Origin: Arachis hypogaea
Lineage: Eukaryota; Streptophyta; Magnoliopsida; Fabales; Fabaceae
Assembly (NCBI RefSeq): GCF_003086295.3
Contig: NC_092054.1
Span: forward strand, 39,129,294-39,193,293
Direction of reading: 5' to 3'
DNA: 64,000 nt
Part shown: positions 1 to 12,563 of the stretch, one piece after another
How the letters are laid out: every line of letters starts with the position of its first letter
How positions within the stretch are numbered: position 1 is the first letter of the stretch
Notes under the pieces: generated by a model
What the model was told of the DNA's origin: nothing
Seen by the model: the letters and a program-made list of their open reading frames with translations, nothing else
Databases searched by the model: none
Made by a program: the position numbers and the translations under genes

Positions 1-34
1 TTAATATCGATTGTTTGGTGTGTATAGGGACCAG

Positions 35-3000
35 ATGGCGCCTCGTGTACGCGGTAGAGGTCGTGGGAGAGGTCGTACTAATGCTCGTGCGCCAGAGACT
101 AACCCTAATGACCCGGTGAACTTTATGACTGCGTTGGAGAATATGGCTGCTGCTATGCAAGCCACTGCTGAGGCTCTTGGTCAACAGATGAACAACCATG
201 GTAATGACGGAGGTGGAGTTCAGGGCCCGATGACACTGGCAAACTTTTTGAAGGTTAATCCACCTAAGTTCAAGGGAACTACTAGCCCGACTGAGGCCGA
301 TACATGGTTTCAGGCTATAGAGCGAGCACTGCAAGCACAAGTGGTACCTGAAGGACAGCGTGTCGAGTTCGCTACCTATATGCTCACAGGTGAAGCGTCG
401 CATTGGTGGCAAGGTATCCGTCGTCTTCTGCAGCAGGGTGATGATTATATCACCTGGGATGTCTTCCAAGAAGAGTTCTATAAGAAGTACTTTCCGACTT
501 CTGCTAGGACGGCCAAGGAGCTTGAATTGTTGCAGCTGAAGCAGGGTACTATGTCCGTATCTGAGTATACTGATAAGTTTGAGGAGCTGTTCAGATTCTC
601 TCGTATGTGTCAAGGGACTCCGGTGGAATATGAGGAATGGAAGTGTGTTAAGTACGAGGGAGGACTCCGGAGTGATATTTTCGGTTCGGTGGGGCCAATG
701 GAGATTAGGACTTTCTCCGAATTGGTGAACAAGTGTAGGGTTGCTGAAGAGTGTGTGAAGAGGGCAGCCGCTGAGAAAGAAAGTCACAAAGGATCATTTC
801 CACAGAACCGAGGGAAGAGCTTTGCACCTAGAGGTCTGTCTTTCAAGAGGGGAGGTTCTTTTAGGAGGCCCAACAACAACTACTCCCAAGGGAAAAGGTT
901 TGGGAAGCAGCCTCAGAATGATCAAGCTTGTACTAGGTGTGGGAGTCACCATCCGGGAGTACCATGCAAGGCCGGATGGGGTTTGTGCTACAATTGTGGA
1001 AAGGCGGGGCATAAAGCCGCAAGTTGTCCAGAGAAGCAAAAGCAAGGTGCTGGGAAAGCACAACAGACTGGTCGGGTGTTCACCACCTCAGCTGTGGGTG
1101 CAGAAGGATCTGAGACACTCATTCGAGGTAACTGTGAAATGGCTGGTCAAACTTTAAATGCTTTATTTGATTCGGGAGCATCGCATTCATTTATTGCATT
1201 TGAGAAAGCCCATGAGTTAGGATTGAAGATCGTAACCTTAGGTTATGACCTAAAGGTACATAATGCTACCCATGAAGCCATGGTAACTAGGCTAGGATGC
1301 CCGAAAGTTTCGTTCAGGTTCAAGCAGCGTGATTTTGTCCATAATTTAATCTGCTTACCGATGATCGGTCTTGATCTTATCTTGGGATTGGACTGGTTAT
1401 CTGAGAACCATGTCCTGCTTGATTGTTCTACAAAGTCGGTGTACTTTATGCCGGAGGATACAGAAGGGCCGGTTGTGGTGAATAATTATTACTTGAATTC
1501 GATGATGGTGAACTGTTCTGGAATCGAATGTCAGGGTATCCTGTTGTTAACCGCGGGTGTTTCGGGTGATGATCAAAAGTTGGATCAGATTCCGGTAGTG
1601 TGTGAGTTTTCGGAAGTGTTTCCCGATGATATTGAGGAATTTCCACCTAACCGAGAGGTCGAGTTTGCTATTGAGTTGGTGCCTGGGACGGGACCAATCT
1701 CAAGTGGTTCTTATAGGATGTCACCGTTAGAGATGGCCGAGCTAAAGTCTCAATTAGAGGAATTGTTGGGTAAGAACTTTATCCGACCAAGTGTTTCCCC
1801 GTGGGGTGCTCCAGTGTTACTGGTAAAGAAGAAAGATGGAAATATGCGGCTCTGTGTGGATTACAGGCAGCTGAACAAGGTCACCATAAAGAATAAGTAC
1901 CCATTGCCAAGGATTGATGATCTCATGGATCAGTTACAAGGAGCTGGGGTTTTCTCTAAGATCGATTTGCGATCCGGTTATCACCAGATAAGAGTGAGGG
2001 GTGAGGATATCCCTAAGACCGCTTTCAGGACTCGTTGTGGTCATTACGAGTATACTGTAATGTCCTTTGGGTTGACGAACGCTCCTGCAGTATTCATGGA
2101 TTACATGAATAGAGTATTCCGTCTGTTTCTGGATAAATTCGTTGTTGTCTTCATTGACGACATACTGATTTACTCCAAAACTGAAGAAGAGCATGCAGAA
2201 CACTTGAGGACCGTGTTGCAGATTTTAAAGGAGAAGAAACTCTATGCGAAACTGTCTAAGTGTGAGTTTTGGAAGGATGAGGTGAAGTTTTTGGGTCACG
2301 TGGTGAGTAAGAAGGGAATAGTCGTAGATCCAACTAAGGTAGAAGCTGTGATGGATTGGAAGCAACCAACCACAGTAACTGAGATAAGGAGTTTTCTGGG
2401 TTTAGCTGGCTACTATCGAAGGTTCATCAAAGGCTTTTCGCAATTAGCTTTGCCGTTGACAAAGTTAACTCGCAAAGACACTCCGTTTGTTTGGACTCCT
2501 GAGTGCGAGGAGAGCTTTCAGACATTGAAGAAAAAGTTGACCACTGCACCTGTGTTAGTGTTACCTGAGCCGAACGAACCTTTTGAGGTGTACTGTGATG
2601 CCTCACTAAAGGGTCTAAGATGCGTGCTGATGCAGCATCATAATGTGGTGGCATATGCCTCACGACAGTTAAGACCTCATGAAGTTAGTTACCCTATGCA
2701 CGATTTGGAACTCGCTGTGGTTGTGTTTGCCTTGGAGGTGTGGAGGCATTATCTCTATGGGGTTAAGTTCCAAGTCTTCTCTGATCACAAGAGCTTGAAA
2801 TATCTCTTTGATCAGAAAGAGCTTAATATGAGGCAAAGGAGGTGGATGGAATTATTGAATGACTACGACTTTGAGTTGAATTACCATCCGGGAAAGGCAA
2901 ATGTAGTGGCGGATGCGTTAAGTCGAAAGTCGTTATATGCATCTTGGATGATGCTTCAAGAGGAGAAGTTGCTCAAGGGATTCGAGAGTCTAAAAATTGG

Positions 3001-4488
3001 TGCTCGAGAAGTATCAGGAACCTTGTGTTTGAGCCGATTAGAAATCTCAAGTGACTTTAAGTCCGAACTCCTAAAGGCTCATGAAAATGATGAAGCGTTA
3101 TGGAAGGTGTTACCGGCTATCGAGCAAGGAAAACAGTGGAGAGTGTCGGAAGAAAAAGATGGGTTATGGAGATTCAAGGGTAGGATCCTTGTGCCGGATG
3201 TTGGTACTTTGAGGCAAGATATCTTAAAGGAGGCACACAAAAGCGGATTCTCCATTCACCCGGGGAGTACTAAGATGTACCATGATTTAAAGGCGATGTT
3301 TTGGTGGCCGGGTATGAAGAATGATGTGGCGGAATATGTTTCAAAGTGCTTAACTTGCCAAAAGGTAAAGATTGAACATCAAAGACCTTCTGGGATGTTG
3401 CAACCTTTAGAGATTCCGCAATGGAAGTGGGAAAGTATTGCAATGGACTTTGTGTCGGGATTGCCAAGGACTAGGACTGGTTTTGATGCTATCTGGGTGA
3501 TTGTGGACCGACTGACAAAGTCAGCTCACTTTTTGCCCATTCGGATGACTTACACCCTTGAGGAGCTAGCTCGGTTATACATAAAGGAGATTGTGAGACT
3601 CCATGGTGTACCTGCTACTATAATCTCTGATAGAGATCTCGTTTCACTTCGAGGTTCTGGGGTGCATTTCAGAAAGCTTTTGGAACCCGATTAAGCTTGA
3701 GTACAGCTTACCATCCTCAAACAGATGGTCAATCCGAGAGGACGATCCAAACACTAGAGGATATGTTGAGAGCTTGTGTTTTGGACCAACCGGCGAGTTG
3801 GGATCGGTATATGCCGTTAGTAGAGTTTGCATACAATAATAGTTACCATGCGAGCATCGGAATGGCTCCGTATGAGGCACTGTATGGGAGGAAATGTCAA
3901 TCTCCGCTATGTTGGTATGAAACTGGAGAGAAAGGCTTGTTGGGGCCGGAAATGATAGCTGAGACTACTGAACAAGTTAAGAAAATCCGAGACAGGATGC
4001 TTACGGCGCAGAGTCGTCAAAAGAGTTACGCCGATCAAAGGCGGAAGCCCTTAGAATTTGAGGCAGGAGATCATGTTTTCCTGAAAGTTACTCCGACCAC
4101 AGGAGTAGTTAGAGCGATTAAAGCAAAGAAGTTGAATCCTTGATACATTGGTCCATTTCAGATCTTGGAGAGGATTGGGCCGGTGGCGTATCGGGTGGCT
4201 CTACCACCCCATCTTTCAAACCTGCACAACGTATTTCACGTGTCGCAGCTTCGAAAGTACACTCCTGATGCTAGCCATGTGTTAGAACCCGAATCGGTTC
4301 AGTTAAGAGAAGATTTGACGCTTCCAGTGGCTCCAGTCAGAATTGATGATACTAGTATCAAACGGTTGCGTGAAAAAGAGGTTTCATTAGTCAAAGTGGC
4401 TTGGAGTCGAGGCGGTGTTGAGGAACACACTTGGGAACTTGAGTCGGAGATGCGAACGGATTATCCGCACTTATTCTCAGGTAATTGA
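35..4488 (+). pseudogene. gag-pol: chromovirus gag-pol polyprotein, two disabling lesions
   Basis: Polyprotein for particle assembly, cDNA synthesis and integration. I start at the ATG at 35 (MAPRVRGRG, a basic arginine/glycine run), not the upstream in-frame ATG at 11. Counted from there: zinc knuckle C-X2-C-X4-H-X4-C at residues 318-331, protease active site DSGA at 379, reverse transcriptase FIDD at 706-709, RNase H first Asp at 855, integrase HHCC region from residue 1075 and first catalytic Asp near 1138. Just after the second integrase Asp (near 3630-3645) a single-base deletion shifts the frame, so the upstream frame ends at 3694 while integrase sequence continues in another frame (3697-4143, containing the HPQTDGQSE block). 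A TGA at 4141-4143 interrupts that frame, which then runs to 4488 and includes the chromodomain-like end (EEHTWE). RNase H reads GLRCVLMQ where the family usually has GLGCVLMQ. Not functional as it stands. Confidence 0.9.
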
Positions 4489-6117
4489 ATTTGAATTTGA
4501 ATTTTGTGGGCAAAATTCCCAATTAGGTGGGTAGAATGTAAGATCCGGTTAATTAACGGCTAATTAACACATAAATGAGAATTTATTCTAGAAAGCCAAA
4601 AATGTTATTTTTATGGCTTAATATGATAGAGGAAATTGAGACGAGAATTTCGGTACCAATTTTATAGAAATCGGACCAAGATTGGACCGAACGGGCCAAA
4701 CCGGGCCAACCGGACCCAAAGTGGGCCCTTGGCCCAACTAAACTAAACCAAAACCCTAGTTTTCAGCACTCTCTCTCCTCATTTGAGACACTAAACACGC
4801 TGAAATGGAGGCCATGGAGGGAAGAACACTCTCTCAAGTTCTATCTCTCACTTGATCTTCAAACCACCATAACTTTTGATCTAGAGCTCCGATTGCCGCT
4901 CCGTTTGCGGCCACGCGTTCACCGCGGAGAGCTCTACAAAACCCATACAATTAATCTTGAGGTAAGCCACGTTTTACTGTTCGAAATTCCAGCCCTTGAT
5001 TTCGAGTTTCATGAGCAAAAATGTTGAGATTTTGGGTTCTTTGATGTTATAGGACCCAACTCTCTTGAAGGAGAAGGTTAATCTTGTCTCCTTGAACCTT
5101 GGGTCTGGTAAGATTCTCAACCCTAGTATAATTTGTTGTTCTATGATGTTTGGGTATTGAGATGTTGTGTATGGGTATGATGATTGTGGCTTAGGTTGTG
5201 TATATGTGAATATTGGAGCTTGATTGGTGATTTTGGAAAGCTTGGAAGAGGGTTTTGTGTGATAAAATCTGTTCTTGGAGGTGTTGATACCTTGAGAGCT
5301 TGTGGACAAGTGGTTTGGAAGTGCTCCGGTTGAGCTTGGGGAATCGGCTAAGGTATGGTTTTGGTTTCCCGTATCTAATATGTAATGTGGTAGGAAATAC
5401 TTAGGCTAGAGGCCCTAAGATAGGCATTGAATTGTTGGTGTTGTTGAATGGTTGAAATATATGATGTGTTCATATATGTGATTATGAATATTGATGCATT
5501 GATTGTGTGAAATATGAGAAATGCATGTTGTGATATATGCTTGATGAATGATTGAGGTTGAATTGATGGGTGGTGCCATATTGTTGGTGAGTATGATGAT
5601 TATGTATAATGATGGTTGATTTAAAATTGATATTTTTAGAAATTGGGATGAGAAGGATGTATGACATAATATTGTGTTTATCCTTTGGCCTTTTGATTGA
5701 GAAGTGTTAAAATGGTTGGAGGTAGTTTTGAGAATTTTGGTAAAATGTCAATGCGTGAGTTGAGGATGGCTTGTTGTTGAATTTGGTACACTTTGATTGA
5801 TTTCAAAGAAAAGGGATGAAATTGGCATGTTTTAATTGATTTTGAAAAGAGTTGAAAGTGGCTTGTTTTGAAAATGGCACCTTGTGGTTTTGTATGAAAA
5901 CATGGTTTTTGGGCATACTTTGACGGGACATAACTTGGACTACGGATCTCTGATTTGTGCCAAATCTGTTTAGAAATGAAATTGGATCCGGGATGTCCAT
6001 GCCGTTCGAAGAACGGGTGAAAAACGATTTAAAATGAGGAAGTTATGTCCGTCGGAAGATTGGGGTTTGAATCTGTAAATTCTGCAGCTTTTAACTTAGA
6101 AAATTTTTAGCAGAATG

Positions 6118-6203
6118 ACCCCTCGCGCGTAGGCGCACTTGGTGCGTACGCGCCGTTCTTCGAGAAAGCGCCATCCACGCGTGCGCGTACGCGTGGACCT
6201 GTT
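6118..6203. other. CpG-rich palindromic stretch in the Tekay LTR
   Basis: In an AT-rich LTR this short block contains repeated alternating motifs such as GCGCGTAGGCGC, GCGTACGCGCC and ACGCGTGCGCGTACGCGT, several of them perfect palindromes. Function is unknown. It sits near the centre of the LTR. Confidence 0.6.
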
Positions 6204-6722
6204 TTCATCCCAAAGTTGATTTTTGAGTTTTAAAAGCCAAATTTCATACTTCTAAGCCTCCGATCTCACCACTTATGTCTTAAATCATTATGATATGCCT
6301 AGCATGAGAAAAAGGGCTAGTGAATGTGGTAACTTGCGAGTGAAGCAAGGGAAAAATGAATGATCATTGAGGATCAAAGATGATTATGTGAGATGCGGAG
6401 AATGGCGGTGGAAGTGCTTGTTGTGCCATGGGCCGAAGGGCCGTAATTGTTAATGAATTGGCTGGTTATGGATTTAACCGTGAGCCGGATGGCTAGATTT
6501 TTGCCGTGTTACGGCGGAGCCATGTTTATGGCCAAGTATAAATGCATATATAATGTTGATTGAATTGTGAAGGTTTGCACTTCTACCATTGGAGATGAGG
6601 GTTTCCCTGGGTAGTAGCAATGGCTAGCCACCATGTGCTCCAGGTTGAGATTCGAAGCTCTGTTAACCCAATGTCGTAAGTGTGGCCGGGCACTGTGAAA
6701 GGCCCGGATGAGCTCGCCCCCA

Positions 6723-6776
6723 TAAATATTCACCAGTGATGGTGATGGATAAATATTCACCAGTGAGGGTGATGGA
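6723..6776 (+). repeat. two tandem 27-bp units
   Basis: The unit taaatattcaccagtga followed by ggtgatgga occurs twice in a row, with starts at 6723 and 6750 and one difference. It is a local duplication inside the LTR. Confidence 0.8.
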
Positions 6777-8857
6777 TATGGATCATGATTATGATCAAGT
6801 TTATGATGAGTATAACTCGAGTTGGGGATGCACGACAGAGGGACAGTCCAATGGTTAGCTACCAGGACTTGTCGGGTTGGCTCTATAACCGACAGATGAT
6901 ATCATCAGCCACTAGGGACAGGCATGCATCATAAGCATACTACATGAATTGTTTGAGATTGCCTATTTGACTGCATATTACTTGCTAATTGCCTAAATGC
7001 CTTATTTGTTCCTATTTGTAAATCTCTTGTCTGATATAACTGTGTTTGCTATATTATACTCCTGCTGGTTGTTGGGAGGTCTGAAGGAATTGGAAAGGAA
7101 AGTATTAGTTAGACTGAAGAATCTTTAGTCAGTTGCCACTTACGGTTTAGCTTGTTTATAATCTTTGATATTATCTGGAGGAAGTTCTAGGATTTGCCTT
7201 CGGCTTTCCTCTATTATTATGTATTATATATGTGGAAGCTGTTACCGTGCTGGGGACCTCTGGTTCTCACCCATGCGGATTTTGTGGTTTTCAGATGCAG
7301 GACGCGAGGCTTCTCGTTGAGGCATGCTGGAGACTTCTGGATTAGCGAAGATCCTTTGTTCTTGGGACTCTGTTTGGTTTATATATCTTGTTTAGATACT
7401 TTTATCTCCATTAAATAATACAAACTGTGATGACTCCTTCTAGAGGGGATTTTGGAGAATAGGTTGTATGTATTTGTGTCCCTTTGGGTTTCCTTTGGGG
7501 TTTCCTTATTTTATTATATGTATATATTATTATGCTCGGACCGGTTATCTTCGCAGCCGGATTTTGAGTCTTGATATTCCCGTTTTTGACACTCCTTATA
7601 TATATGATCTCGCGTTAGCTTATCCCGGTTCGTTACGTTGTCGATCGGAGTGTTGCCCGTTCGAGTTACGATTTTTGTTTACCCCATTTTTCTACAAAGG
7701 CTCCTTGTTATAATCAATTATTCATACTACTATACGTACTAAATTTTTGTTTTAGAGGTCGTAATACCTTGCCATCTCTGAATTATGACTTAAGCATAAG
7801 TCTCTGTATGGTAGGGTGTTACAATTTCCAAGACTGCTCTTTGGGCGGTTGATGTGACTGAGTGGGTTTTTGTTACTGAAGGGGTTTTTGTAACTCATTG
7901 GTAACTGTTATTGGAATGCCAATAGTGTAGCATCTACATCTTTTTTTGAGTTAGTGAGATAAAGTTGGTTGTGGAGTTTCCAAAGGGGAGAAAATGAGTA
8001 AAAGAGGTATGTGAAAAAACTTGTGTTTTTGCTTCTTCATTAAGTTTCGTTTCTTCTTCCTCTGTTTCTGTTTGTTGCTATTGATGGGTTTTGAGAAGGA
8101 TAAGAAAGAGAGGATAGACTGGTCTTATGACTGGGTTAATAAGGATGTTAGGAGTCATGTGTCATTGTTCTTGGATCAGGGAGCTGTAGATGAAGTGGAT
8201 AAGAGTAAAGTTGTTAGGTCTGGTTCTGGAATTCGACTGGAGCTGCTACCCTATTCTGAAAGTGATAGGGTTTTTCATAGGGGTGAGGGTTTTGAACACT
8301 TTTTTATGTATAGTTGTGTGCTTGAAGAGTTGAAAGTTAAGCTTCCATTTAGTGATTTTGAATTTCAGATTTTGAAGCAGATAAATTGTGCTCCTTCTCA
8401 GTTACATCCGAATGGGTGGGCTTTTCTTCGTGCATTTGAGGTATTGATGGATTTTTTGAAAGAAATGCCATATATAGAGTTATTTTTATCACTTTTTCAA
8501 GCGAAGGGTCTGTGGAAAGGTGGGTGGGTGCACTTGAATAGTTTGCCGAGGTTTGCAATATTTAAGTTGTATAAGTCATCATTTAAGGAATTTAAGGAAA
8601 TATATCTGAAAGTGAGGAGTTATGAAGGGGATTTTTCTTTTTATGTGGATGAGCATTTGGGGGAGAGGTTCCCGATTTAGTGGTGTTCTGAGCCCAACAA
8701 TATACTTGGCCCGGAGTTTATCAAGCCTAGGGATGAGTGTATTATTGAGTATCTTATCGAAGCTATTGATCGGAAGGAATTGATCTCAGTGTTCGATTTG
8801 TTGAAGTGGGAGGAAAATAAGCAGGTTGTGGTAGATTACTTAGGTGAGCTTGTTCGG

Positions 8858-8919
8858 GTATAATTCTGTATTCAATTTTTGATATACATTGGTGAAAAGT
8901 TATTTTTCTTTGTTTTCAG
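8858..8919 (+). other. likely intron 1 of the antisense ORF
   Basis: The donor GTATAA follows codon CGG. The acceptor TTTGTTTTCAG has a pyrimidine tract. It removes an in-frame TAA. The good downstream frame (GKYPGVSAANLRARVKSK) is one base out of phase, which suggests a small indel. Confidence 0.5.
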
Positions 8920-9032
8920 GTGGAAAATATCCTGGTGTATCTGCGGCGAATCTGAGGGCGCGTGTGAAAAGTAAAAACTTGGATAAGGAAGGCTCAACGT
9001 CCAAAGTTGAGAAAGTTGTTGGTGCTGGCGAG

Positions 9033-11159
9033 TGATGTGCGGAAAACGATCCGACACAAAACTCACCGGCAAGTGCACCGGGTCGCATCAAGTAATAATA
9101 ACTCACGTGAGTGAGGTCGATCCCACAGGGATTGAAGGATTGAGCAATTTTAGTTTAGTGGTTGATTTAGTCAAGCGAATCAAGTGTTGGTTGAGTGATT
9201 TGTGATTAACAGAAATTTAATTGCATGAAAAGTAAAGGGAGAGGGGTAGATTGCAGAAAATTAAAGAGAACGGAAAATAAAAGTGCTGAATCTTAAAGAA
9301 CAAGGAATTAAATTGGCAGAAACTTAGAACGCAAGAAATGTAAACTGCAGAATCTTAAAGTGCAAGGAATGTAAATGGCTTGAATTATAAAGGGGAGTGG
9401 GAATTGGATTTGCAGAAAATAAAACAAGGAAATGTAAAATTGCAACAAGCAGAGGAATAGAAGAACACTTGGATTGAAACAGATCTAGAAACAGAATTGT
9501 AAATGAGCAAAGCAGGGAATGGGAAATGGGAAATTCGGACCTCAGGACCTAAGAGACTAGAAAACCAAGTCTAGATCTCAATGCCTTCCTAGATCCAACA
9601 AGAACAATTGCAAAGGAAATTGTAAATTGCAAAGAAAGTAGATGAAAAGCAATGAACCGAAACTGAAATTCAATTAAGCAGAAAATCAAGCAAGATCCCA
9701 AGGTGAGATTGAAACAGAATTTCTTCAATTCTTCACCCAAAATCCAAGACAAGAAAAGTAAAGAGTACTGGGCAAGAACAAGGAAGAAGAGAGATCAATT
9801 CTCCTCCCAAATTATCTTGAATTAAACAACAATGCTAAGAAAAATAAAGTGAACTCTGAGCAAAACTGAAAAGAAAGCTATTCTGAAAAATGAAAAGGGA
9901 AGCTCCCTAAAAACTTCAAATCCTAAGCTATTTATACACTTTCTTCAAATGGTCATTAAGCCTTGAATTGGGCCTTTAGCCTTGATGGAATTGGGTTGAT
10001 AGTGGCCTCTGTTGATTGCTCTTGGTGTTGGGAGGAAATCCATTAGTGAACCAGGCCATGAACCATTCACGTTTGAGCCAACGTTTGAGGCAAACGTTGA
10101 CTCAAACGTTACTTGAGTGAGGCATTATGTAGCTAGGCCATGTGCTGTCTTCCACGTTTGGCTCAACGTTTGAGGTCAAACGTGAGCTCAAACGTGGACC
10201 TCCCTTCTTGTATGCTTCTTGGGGGCTACTTTGTCCTCTTGTCGCGTTGCCAATTTTGTGCCCAATAGAGACTATTATATATGGTTGGAAAGCTCTGAAT
10301 GTCAGCTTTCTAACCCACTTGGAATCACCTCAATTGGACATCTACAACTCAAGTTATTCTTGTTTGAAGTATGCCCCTTCATGCTGTTTGGTGCCAACGT
10401 TTGACCTCACGTTTGAGTCAAACGTTGGCTCAAACGTTGCTGTGCCCAGGAGCTCCAACTTTCTTCTTTTTGGAGCCAACGTTTGACCTCACGTTTGAGG
10501 CAAACGTTGGCTCAAACGTTGCTGCCTCCAGGGATGCCATTTCTCTTCTCTTTGGCGCCAACGTTTGACCTCACGTTTGAGGCAAACGTTGGCGCAAACG
10601 TTGCCTTCCCAGGAGCTTCAATTCTCTTCTCTTTTGGAGCCAACGTTTGACCTCACATTTGAGGCAAACGTTGGCTCAAACGTTGCTTTCCAGGAGCTTC
10701 AATTCTCTTCTCTTTTGGAGCCAACGTTTGACCTCACGTTTGAGGCAAACGTTGGCGCAAACGTTGGCTTTTCCCAGGGTGTTCTTCAACTGCTACTCAC
10801 GTTTGAGTTGACGTTTGAGGCAAACGTTAGCTCAAACGTGAATTCCATTTTCTCAAACCCATTCTTGCAACCTTCTTCCATAATGTTGGCACACCTTTTG
10901 TTTCCTTTCTTCACCTACAAGTAATCAAAACAACCAATCAAAGTATCACAAAATTCACAAGGTTTATAAATCAATTAATTATCAACTAAAGTTGGCTTGA
11001 ACCTCATGATTTTGTATCAATTAAAAGGTGGTTGATTGATTTAAGGAAACCATGCAATTCCAATTCAAATGGCTAATTTATAATGCAAGAAAGTGCATAA
11101 AACTAAATGAAAACAAAAGAAAAAGGCTAGTGAAACTAGGCTAAGATGACTTGTCATCA
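9033..11159 (-). mobile_element. solo LTR, same family as the element at 19052
   Basis: It starts TGATGTGC and ends GTCATCA and is flanked by a perfect 5-bp duplication, gcgag (9028-9032 and 11160-11164). It is the reverse complement of the LTRs at 19052-21390 and 24464-26802: the shared ends, the TATA box (tatttata, 9929-9936 on the plus strand), the AACGTTTGA palindromes and the two hairpins near its 3' end all match. Length is 2127 bp against 2339 bp. No internal sequence remains, as expected after LTR-LTR recombination. Frames inside it (10142-10924) simply translate the palindromes. Confidence 0.9.
10395..10775. repeat. 82-bp minisatellite of ACGTTTG palindromes
   Basis: The first ACGT core of each unit falls at 10397, 10479, 10561, 10643 and 10724, giving a period of 82, 82, 82 and 81 bp. 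Each unit holds four ACGTTTG/CAAACGT sites spaced 12-13 bp apart (in unit 1: 10397, 10409, 10422, 10434), so each unit is a nested inverted repeat, plus a linker with an AGGAGCTYCAA-like motif. Degenerate further sites occur at 10066-10200 and 10798-10840. Confidence 0.9.
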
Positions 11160-11458
11160 GCGAGGTTGATCAACCAAAGCCAGGGAGGAGGAAAGTTATT
11201 GCTAGGAAAAGAAAGGGTGATGTGGTGGATTTGTCAGACGTTTCTGATGATGAGAAGGATGATGTTCCGATGGAGGAGGTTCAGAGGTTTTATGATAACC
11301 AGAAGAAGTTACATGATTTTGTGGAGCAGAGTGAGGGGTCTTCGCTCTGGGAAAAAGATTATCCATTCATGATTATTGCTGATGAGGTATGCCAGACCCC
11401 GTCCGATCTTATTTTGGAGGAAGAGGTGGGGGATGTGGCGATTGATCAATATATGCAG

Positions 11459-11539
11459 GTGATTATATTCTTGAGGTAAAAGGTTTGAATTTGTGTTTTG
11501 GTTTTGTGGAATATTAATGTGATAATGTTTGATCCTTAG
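11459..11539 (+). other. likely intron 2 of the antisense ORF
   Basis: Exon end ATGCAG, donor GTGATT, acceptor GATCCTTAG, then GTGGTG. Phase 0 on both sides. Without removal the frame hits TAA within a few codons, while splicing joins an acidic segment to a long coiled-coil-like segment. Confidence 0.65.
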
Positions 11540-12563
11540 GTGGTGGGACTGCGGTTGGTGAGTTTAGGACGGAGCCGTGAAAAAATTCATTGGAAGTTTG
11601 TTGAGAAAAAGGAGGATCCGAGTTTGAGGGAAGAGTTGGCTATAAAGGCTGCTAAGATTTCAGAGCTGGAGGTGAAGTTAGTTGAGGTTGAGAAGTATTT
11701 GAAAGAGGTGAAGGATAGTTATGCCAAACATATTGAAGATTTAAAAAAGACAGAATCTGACTTATCTGCTCTTAGCACTTGTATGATTGAGGTTACTGCT
11801 CAGTTGAAGGAAGTGGAGAATAACAAGCAAGGAGAAATTCTTGATTCCTTCCTTGAAGGATTTGAGAGGGCTTCCCTTAAGGCGAGATTTCTGGCTCCTG
11901 GGGTGGATTTCTCAGCGATGGATCCCGAAAAAATAGTTCAGGATAGTGTTATGGTTGAAGATGATGGTGCTACTGAGAAAGGAGATGAAAATGTTTAGTG
12001 GGGTTTTGTTTTGCTGCTGTTGTATTTTGCTTGTGGTTGGTAGACTTTATTTTGTGATATTCTCTTGCTACTGTTTTGTGAAAAACAACTCTTGGTTTTT
12101 CTGGTTACATGCTTTTATGCTTGTTATGTTTATAAGATAATATTATTGTATGTATGGGTATTTATGTGATACTGTGGCTTTGAGCCAAACGCCTTTTTTA
12201 GGTAAATTGGTGAAATTTCATTATTTTGATGGGAAAGCATAATGAGAAGTTTGAGCAGGCCGAGTTTATTGAGATGCTGATTAATAGGCATGGATTCTGT
12301 TTGATAATAACTAAATTATGTTTTAGTGATCGGCAATGATTGTGATTAAGATTGGCTGTTAATATTTGCGGAATAGTAGGGTTTGGATTAAATTGGTTAT
12401 GATAGTACCATAGTGTTTTGATTTTGACTAAGGTCAGATATTTGATGGATTAATTGGTAAATTCTAAATGACTGGGTTCCGAGCTAGATCGGTCATTTGT
12501 TTGATTGAATGATCGGATTCCGAGTTAAATCGGATATGTTACATGATCGGATTCTGAGTTAGG

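Larger units (their letters stand above)
1..7823 (+). mobile_element. Tekay-like Ty3/gypsy chromovirus, 3' part
   Basis: This is the gag-pol and 3' LTR of a chromovirus-type LTR retrotransposon. The 5' LTR and primer site lie left of the window. Domain order is gag, CCHC zinc knuckle, protease, reverse transcriptase, RNase H, integrase and a C-terminal chromodomain-like segment, followed by a 3.3-kb LTR. Long LTRs plus a C-terminal chromodomain fit the Tekay/Del lineage. The right edge ends GTTACA at 7823 and is followed by antisense-ORF sequence of Tat element 1, so this element probably inserted into that one. The candidate target duplication (atttc, 7824-7828) cannot be checked without the left flank. 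Confidence 0.85.
4537..7823 (+). repeat. 3' LTR of the Tekay-like element
   Basis: It begins TGTAAGATCC just after the end of pol and an untranslated stretch, and ends GGGTGTTACA, giving TG...CA termini and 3287 bp. Very long LTRs are usual for this lineage. I treat the open frames inside it (for example 7194-7713) as chance. The middle carries a CpG-rich palindromic stretch and a short tandem repeat, listed separately. The 5' LTR is outside the window, so the boundaries rest on the terminal motifs alone. Confidence 0.75.
8083..11998 (+). pseudogene. antisense spliced ORF of Tat element 1 (putative gypsy-type transposon family)
   Basis: Function unknown. The first exon (ATG at 8083) encodes about 198 residues with the family core: LPFSDFE, then APSQLHPNGWAFLRAFEVL and a GGWVHL block, resembling the Pfam 'putative gypsy type transposon' family (Transposase_28). 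A TAG at 8678-8680 breaks it, and sequence continues in frame to 8857. A likely 62-nt intron (8858-8919, GT...TTTTCAG) follows, although the next exon's good frame is one base out of phase. A solo LTR (9033-11159) splits the next exon. After the duplicated gcgag the frame resumes as an acidic segment, then a second intron (11459-11539, 81 nt, GT...CCTTAG, phase 0). The last exon (11540-11998) is rich in heptad-like Leu/Glu/Lys and probably forms a coiled coil. It lies antisense to pol, so genomic RNA of the element would not lose these introns by normal splicing. Confidence 0.7.

Noticed and set aside
7194..7713. Two plus-strand ORFs in the Tekay LTR
   Set aside because: They lie wholly inside an LTR and have no recognisable domain; hydrophobic low-complexity chance frames.
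10395..10775. CRISPR-like spaced repeats
   Set aside because: Units are contiguous minisatellite copies with similar linkers in plant DNA, with no spacers of independent sequence and no cas genes.
10142..10924. Overlapping plus-strand frames with repeated TFDLTFEANVGSNV
   Set aside because: They are translations of the ACGTTTG palindrome array inside a solo LTR in several frames.
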